Source: Clostridia bacterium
GTDB lineage: Bacteria; Bacillota; Sulfobacillia; SLMV01
Reading direction: 5' to 3'
Length of the DNA: 17,073 nt
Assembly (NCBI GenBank): GCA_003554565.1
Contig: PWGR01000103.1
Location: forward strand, 1 to 17,073
Shown: piece by piece, positions 14,098 to 17,073 of the stretch
How the letters are laid out: the number at the start of each line of letters is the position of its first letter
How positions within the stretch are numbered: the first letter of the stretch is position 1
The notes under the pieces: generated by a model
The model's input: only the letters and a program-made list of their open reading frames with translations
Told to the model about the DNA's origin: nothing
The model's database searches: none
Program-made: the position numbers and the translations under genes

Positions 14098-14153
14098 AAG
14101 TGTGTTCCCGCCGCGGCATCGACCCGGCCCGGGGTCAAGCGGCGGGACACCTT
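14098..14153 (+). other. Long nested hairpin in the cysS leader
   Basis: GTGT-t-CCCGCCGC (14102-14114) pairs with GCGGCGGG-ACAC (14139-14150), 12 bp with one bulged T. AAG and CTT at the flanks can add three pairs across a second bulge. The loop holds an inner stem, GACCC (14121-14125) with GGGTC (14132-14136). There is no T-run, and the TTG start of cysS is 47 nt downstream. It is not a T-box: no specifier loop or TGGN antiterminator bulge is seen. It may be a partial terminator, a processing site or a regulatory leader. Confidence 0.55.
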
Positions 14154-14200
14154 CTGAGCATCTGGAATTCAGTTGTTATCGACGAGGAGGTGGCAGCGAT

Positions 14201-15685
14201 TTGAGTCTGCGAGTCTTCAACACCCTGTCCGGGCGCAGAGAGGAATTCACCACCAGAGACCCCGGTACGGTACAGATGTACATATGTGGTGTTACCCCGT
14301 ACAGTGATACACACTTGGGCCATGCTCGCCCCTCTGTGTTCTGGGATACGGTGATCCGTTACCTACAGTACCGGGGTTATCGGGTCAGGGCAGTGCAGAA
14401 TGTCACTGATGTAAATGAGAAGGTAGCGGCGCGAGCCGCTCTGGAGGGCGTGAGCGAACGCGAGCTGGCGGAGAGGTACCATGACGATTATGACGAGATC
14501 ATGGATGAGCTCGGGGTAGCCCCGGTAGACGAGTATCCGTGGGTGTCCGATCACATGGATGACATCATAGCCATGATTGAGGGACTCATAGAGAAAGGAC
14601 ATGCCTACGAGATCGACGGTGAGGTCTATTTTGATGTGCAGACCTATCCTGAATACGGGAAGCTGTCCGGCCAATCCAAAGACGAACTCGTCGCCGGTTC
14701 CCGGGTGCAGGTGGATGAGAGAAAGAAGCACCCCGCCGACTTTGCGCTGTGGAAGAAGGCACCGGAGGGCATGGAAAGCTGGAGATCTCCCTGGGCCCCC
14801 GGCAGGCCCGGCTGGCATATCGAATGTTCGGCAATGTCTCTCCGTTATCTGGACTTCGGGTTCGATATGCATGGCGGCGGAACTGATCTGATCTTTCCCC
14901 ATCATGAGAACGAGATCGCGCAGAGCGAGGCCCACCAGGGTGATGAGCCCTTCGTTCGGTACTGGATACACCATGGCATGATTACTGGTGAGGACGGGAA
15001 GATGTCTAAATCCCTGGGCAACTTCGTTACTGTACGGGAGCTGCTGGACGAATTCCGTGCCGAGGTCCTGCGTCACTTTTTGTTGAGCGGCCATTATGGA
15101 AAACCGCTGACTTACAGCCGGGAGCGGGTGACAGAAACGAAAAGAGCATGGAAACGCTTTGTTAATTCCGTACGGGGCCTGCGGGAAGTTCTTGACTCTT
15201 CGCCCCGGGAGGAAGTTCTGCTGGCCGAGGAGGAGGCCGAGCCTATCTCGGCCTGGGCGGAGCGCCTGCGCAGTGATTTCTGCGCCGCCATGGATGATGA
15301 CTTCAACACTTCGCGTGCACTCGGGGCCCTCTTTGAGGCGGTGCGGGGAGCAAACTCAGTGATTAACGCTCCCGACTTCGTATTGAGCGCGGAGGTATAC
15401 CGTGCGCTTTCGGACCTGTATGACCAGATCGAGATCTGCGCCCGGGTACTGGGCATCTGGCCGCGGGAGGGAGCCCGGCCCGATCAACAGCCCGCCGGCG
15501 TGCAGGCGCAGGACATAACCGATGATCTCCTCGAACTCCTGGTCCATGTACGGGAGACTGCACGCGAAAGCAAACTGTTCGATCTTGCTGACGAGATTCG
15601 TGACGGTCTGAAGGAGCTGGGCATCAAGTTAGAAGACACCCCGGAGGGTACGAGAATCAGGAGGAGAGATGACCATGCGGGTTGA
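14201..15685 (+). CDS. cysS: Cysteine--tRNA ligase
   Basis: 494 residues from TTG 14201, with GAGGAGGT (14184-14191) spaced 9 nt. This yields the standard MSLRVFNTLSGR start; a GTG at 14102 would add a non-homologous stretch read through the leader hairpin. This class I synthetase charges tRNA-Cys. The HIGH-type motif is HLGH (38-41) and KMSKS is at 267-271. The zinc ligands are Cys29, Cys209, His234 and Glu238, close to E. coli numbering. The anticodon-binding helical region is complete to the C-terminus. In related genomes cysE and mrnC usually flank this gene; here it sits between the RlpA-like gene and thyX. Its end overlaps thyX by 17 nt. Confidence 0.96.
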   Translation: MSLRVFNTLSGRREEFTTRDPGTVQMYICGVTPYSDTHLGHARPSVFWDTVIRYLQYRGYRVRAVQNVTDVNEKVAARAALEGVSERELAERYHDDYDEIMDELGVAPVDEYPWVSDHMDDIIAMIEGLIEKGHAYEIDGEVYFDVQTYPEYGKLSGQSKDELVAGSRVQVDERKKHPADFALWKKAPEGMESWRSPWAPGRPGWHIECSAMSLRYLDFGFDMHGGGTDLIFPHHENEIAQSEAHQGDEPFVRYWIHHGMITGEDGKMSKSLGNFVTVRELLDEFRAEVLRHFLLSGHYGKPLTYSRERVTETKRAWKRFVNSVRGLREVLDSSPREEVLLAEEEAEPISAWAERLRSDFCAAMDDDFNTSRALGALFEAVRGANSVINAPDFVLSAEVYRALSDLYDQIEICARVLGIWPREGARPDQQPAGVQAQDITDDLLELLVHVRETARESKLFDLADEIRDGLKELGIKLEDTPEGTRIRRRDDHAG

Positions 15686-16403
15686 TGTGATTGACCACAC
15701 CAGGGATCCAGACCGTACGGTGGCCGTGGCAGCTCGTCTTTGCTACTCGCCGGCTGAGATTGCGGACTTGGGGGAGATCATGGATGAGGAGGAGACCGCC
15801 CGCATGATCCGTATGCTGAGAGAGCGCGGTCACATGTCGCCGCTTGAGCACGCCAGCTTCACTGTGGGTATAGAAGGATTGAGCCGGTCCGCCTCGCACC
15901 AGCTGGTTCGGTCGCGCATCGCCAGTTACTCCCAGCAATCGCAGCGCTATATCAGCCAGCGGGGTTTTCGCCATGTAACACCTCCCTCCATAAAGAGGGA
16001 TCCCAAGCTGGAAGAAGATTTTCGCCAGCACATGGCGGAGTCGAGGCAGTTATATGAACGACTGCGCGAGGCCGGCGTACCGCGGGAAGACGCCCGGTTC
16101 GTTCTGCCGCAGGCGACCGCCAGCAGTATCGTTATGTCCAAGAATGCGAGGGCGTGGCTTGAATGGTTCGAGATACGGATGTGTACCCGTGCCCAGTGGG
16201 AGATCCGGACTCTTGCGCAGCGCATTCTGGACGAGCTCCATCCCCTGGCACCGCATCTTTTTGCCAATTCTGGGCCGCCGTGTGAGGGGAAGGGGCTCTG
16301 TCACGAGGGTGATCACTCCTGCGGTCGCATCGACCAGGTGATTATGGATCGCCTGCCTTATCGAACCGCCAGGACCGGGCCGCAGGACTGTGAGGAAGGG
16401 TGA
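15669..16403 (+). CDS. thyX: Flavin-dependent thymidylate synthase ThyX
   Basis: This 244-residue protein forms dTMP from dUMP using FAD, NADPH and methylene-tetrahydrofolate. The motif region reads VRSRIASYSQQSQRY (80-94), corresponding to the ThyX signature RHRx7S; the His of the signature is Ser82 here, confirmed at the codon level (cgg tcg cgc). Other family features are LEHASFTVGIEGLSRSASHQLVR, LPQATASSIVMSKNARAWLEWFEIR and the CTRAQWEIR helix. The tail GPPCEGKGLCHEGDHSCGR holds three Cys and one His, resembling a metal or structural site seen in many Bacillota members. AGGAGG (15659-15664) lies 4 nt before ATG 15669, and Met3 at 15675 is a reasonable alternative start. The gene is translated from inside the cysS 3' end. 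Confidence 0.94.
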   Translation: MTMRVDVIDHTRDPDRTVAVAARLCYSPAEIADLGEIMDEEETARMIRMLRERGHMSPLEHASFTVGIEGLSRSASHQLVRSRIASYSQQSQRYISQRGFRHVTPPSIKRDPKLEEDFRQHMAESRQLYERLREAGVPREDARFVLPQATASSIVMSKNARAWLEWFEIRMCTRAQWEIRTLAQRILDELHPLAPHLFANSGPPCEGKGLCHEGDHSCGRIDQVIMDRLPYRTARTGPQDCEEG

Positions 16404-16409
16404 GTTGAT

Positions 16410-17073
16410 CTGGCGGAAGAGCAGATCGTAGGTTTGAGACCGGTTGAAGAGGCCCTTCGCGCCCGCCTCCGTCCCGTGCATCAGATTTACGTGGCGCGGG
16501 GCAGTGGGAGCGGTATGCGGCGGCTGGCCCGCCTGGCCCGTGCCGCCGGAGTGGATTTGCGGGAGGTCTCGCAAGACTTCTTGGCTTCCCGTGCCGAGAT
16601 TCGTGTGCATCAGGGAGTTCTTGCGCTGGCGCGCCCCTACCCGTACCGTTCGGTAGATGGGATGATAGATCTGGCACGCAGCAGGGGAGAGGAGCCTTTT
16701 CTTCTGGTTGCGGCTCACATCCAGGACCCGCAGAACCTCGGTTCCCTGATCCGCAGTGCTGTCGAGGCCGGAGTGCACGGGGTGATCCTGCCGAAGCGCC
16801 GCGCCGCGCCGGTGACCCCGACGGTGGTTAAGGCTTCGGCCGGGGCGACAGAGCACATGGCAGTTGCGCAGGTCACGAATCTCGTGCGCACGGTTCAGAA
16901 CCTGAAGGAACGCCGGATATGGGTGTTCGCTGGTGACCCGGACGGCGGGGATCTATACGACACAAACCTTTCAGGGGCGGTGGCCCTGTGCGTGGGGTCA
17001 GAGTCGACCGGTATTCCCCGCCTTCTCAGTGAGACCTGCGACGGGCTTATCGCCATCCCCTCGAGGGGTGAGG
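16410..17073 (+). CDS. rlmB: RlmB-type rRNA 2'-O-ribose methyltransferase (3' end missing)
   Basis: 221 codons are present and the frame is open at the right edge. The N-terminal L30e-like substrate domain (about 1-75) begins MAEEQIVGLRPVEEAL, matching the usual RlmB N-terminus. The SpoU methyltransferase domain follows: motif 1 DPQNLGSLIRSA (106-117), motif 2 VGSESTGI (195-202), and the start of motif 3 IPSRGE (216-221; usually IPMxG). SpoU enzymes bind SAM in a trefoil knot and methylate a ribose on 23S rRNA. The frame has a TGA at 16401, the same bases as the thyX stop, so no ATG, GTG or TTG precedes codon 9. CTG at 16410, 6 nt after AAGGGTGA, gives the family-like start. TTG at 16434 is the fallback and would remove the first strand. 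Whether the target is G2251 or another site cannot be told. Confidence 0.88.
   Translation, partial: MAEEQIVGLRPVEEALRARLRPVHQIYVARGSGSGMRRLARLARAAGVDLREVSQDFLASRAEIRVHQGVLALARPYPYRSVDGMIDLARSRGEEPFLLVAAHIQDPQNLGSLIRSAVEAGVHGVILPKRRAAPVTPTVVKASAGATEHMAVAQVTNLVRTVQNLKERRIWVFAGDPDGGDLYDTNLSGAVALCVGSESTGIPRLLSETCDGLIAIPSRGE

Noticed and set aside
14102..14200. GTG start adding 33 residues to CysS
   Set aside because: The added stretch is read through the leader hairpin and is unlike CysS. TTG at 14201 has a strong ribosome site and the family N-terminus.
14091..14200. T-box leader for cysS
   Set aside because: Too short and lacking the specifier loop, AG bulge and TGGN antiterminator element. 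Only a hairpin is present.

Overview
The window reads as a chromosomal housekeeping segment from a moderately GC-rich member of the Bacillota, most likely a clostridial-type lineage. The main evidence is the order ctsR-mcsA-mcsB-clpC, followed by yacL, ispD/ispF, cysS, thyX and an rlmB-type methyltransferase, a block typical of that phylum. Strong purine-rich Shine-Dalgarno sites, GTG/TTG starts and a recognisable CtsR operator fit this. No species-level call is made.

Layout. (1) 1-1944: the 3' part of a YtcJ-type amidohydrolase, then a ZIP-family metal transporter. (2) 1945-2354: a 410-base stretch with no ordinary gene. It holds a putative extended -10 promoter, a segment that can fold into a closed multi-stem RNA competing with a small terminator-like hairpin, a second weak promoter, and a 12-codon ORF with a good ribosome site. 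It leads into an EF-G paralogue (fusA2 type). (3) 4428-5189: a stable inverted repeat, a minus-strand DUF559-like PD-(D/E)XK nuclease, and then a strong sigma-A promoter with a CtsR operator. (4) 5202-9981: the protein-arginine-phosphorylation and proteolysis operon: CtsR repressor, McsA zinc-finger activator, McsB arginine kinase, ClpC unfoldase. ClpC carries an unusual acidic C-terminal tail. (5) 9982-10805: two hairpins between convergent genes, a small minus-strand Cys-containing protein of unknown function behind a perfect-consensus promoter, and a 19-bp perfect tandem duplication. (6) 10806-17073: a co-directional housekeeping run: YacL (membrane PIN-TRAM), a fused IspDF isoprenoid enzyme, a secreted RlpA-like double-psi barrel protein with an extra N-terminal domain, CysS, flavin-dependent thymidylate synthase ThyX, and an RlmB-type rRNA 2'-O-methyltransferase that runs off the end and appears to start at CTG.

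How the genes work together. CtsR should repress its own operon through the heptad-repeat site just downstream of the promoter. On stress, McsB (activated by McsA) inactivates CtsR and phosphorylates protein arginines that mark clients for ClpC with ClpP. The second half is metabolic and translational. Departures from the usual gene order are the absence of radA and disA between clpC and yacL, no cysE before cysS, and no mrnC between cysS and thyX.

No CRISPR array, rRNA, tRNA, prophage or intact insertion sequence is visible. The most interesting non-genic signals are the 1971-2230 leader region upstream of the EF-G paralogue, the 10701-10738 tandem repeat and the hairpin ahead of cysS. None amounts to a demonstrated new system.
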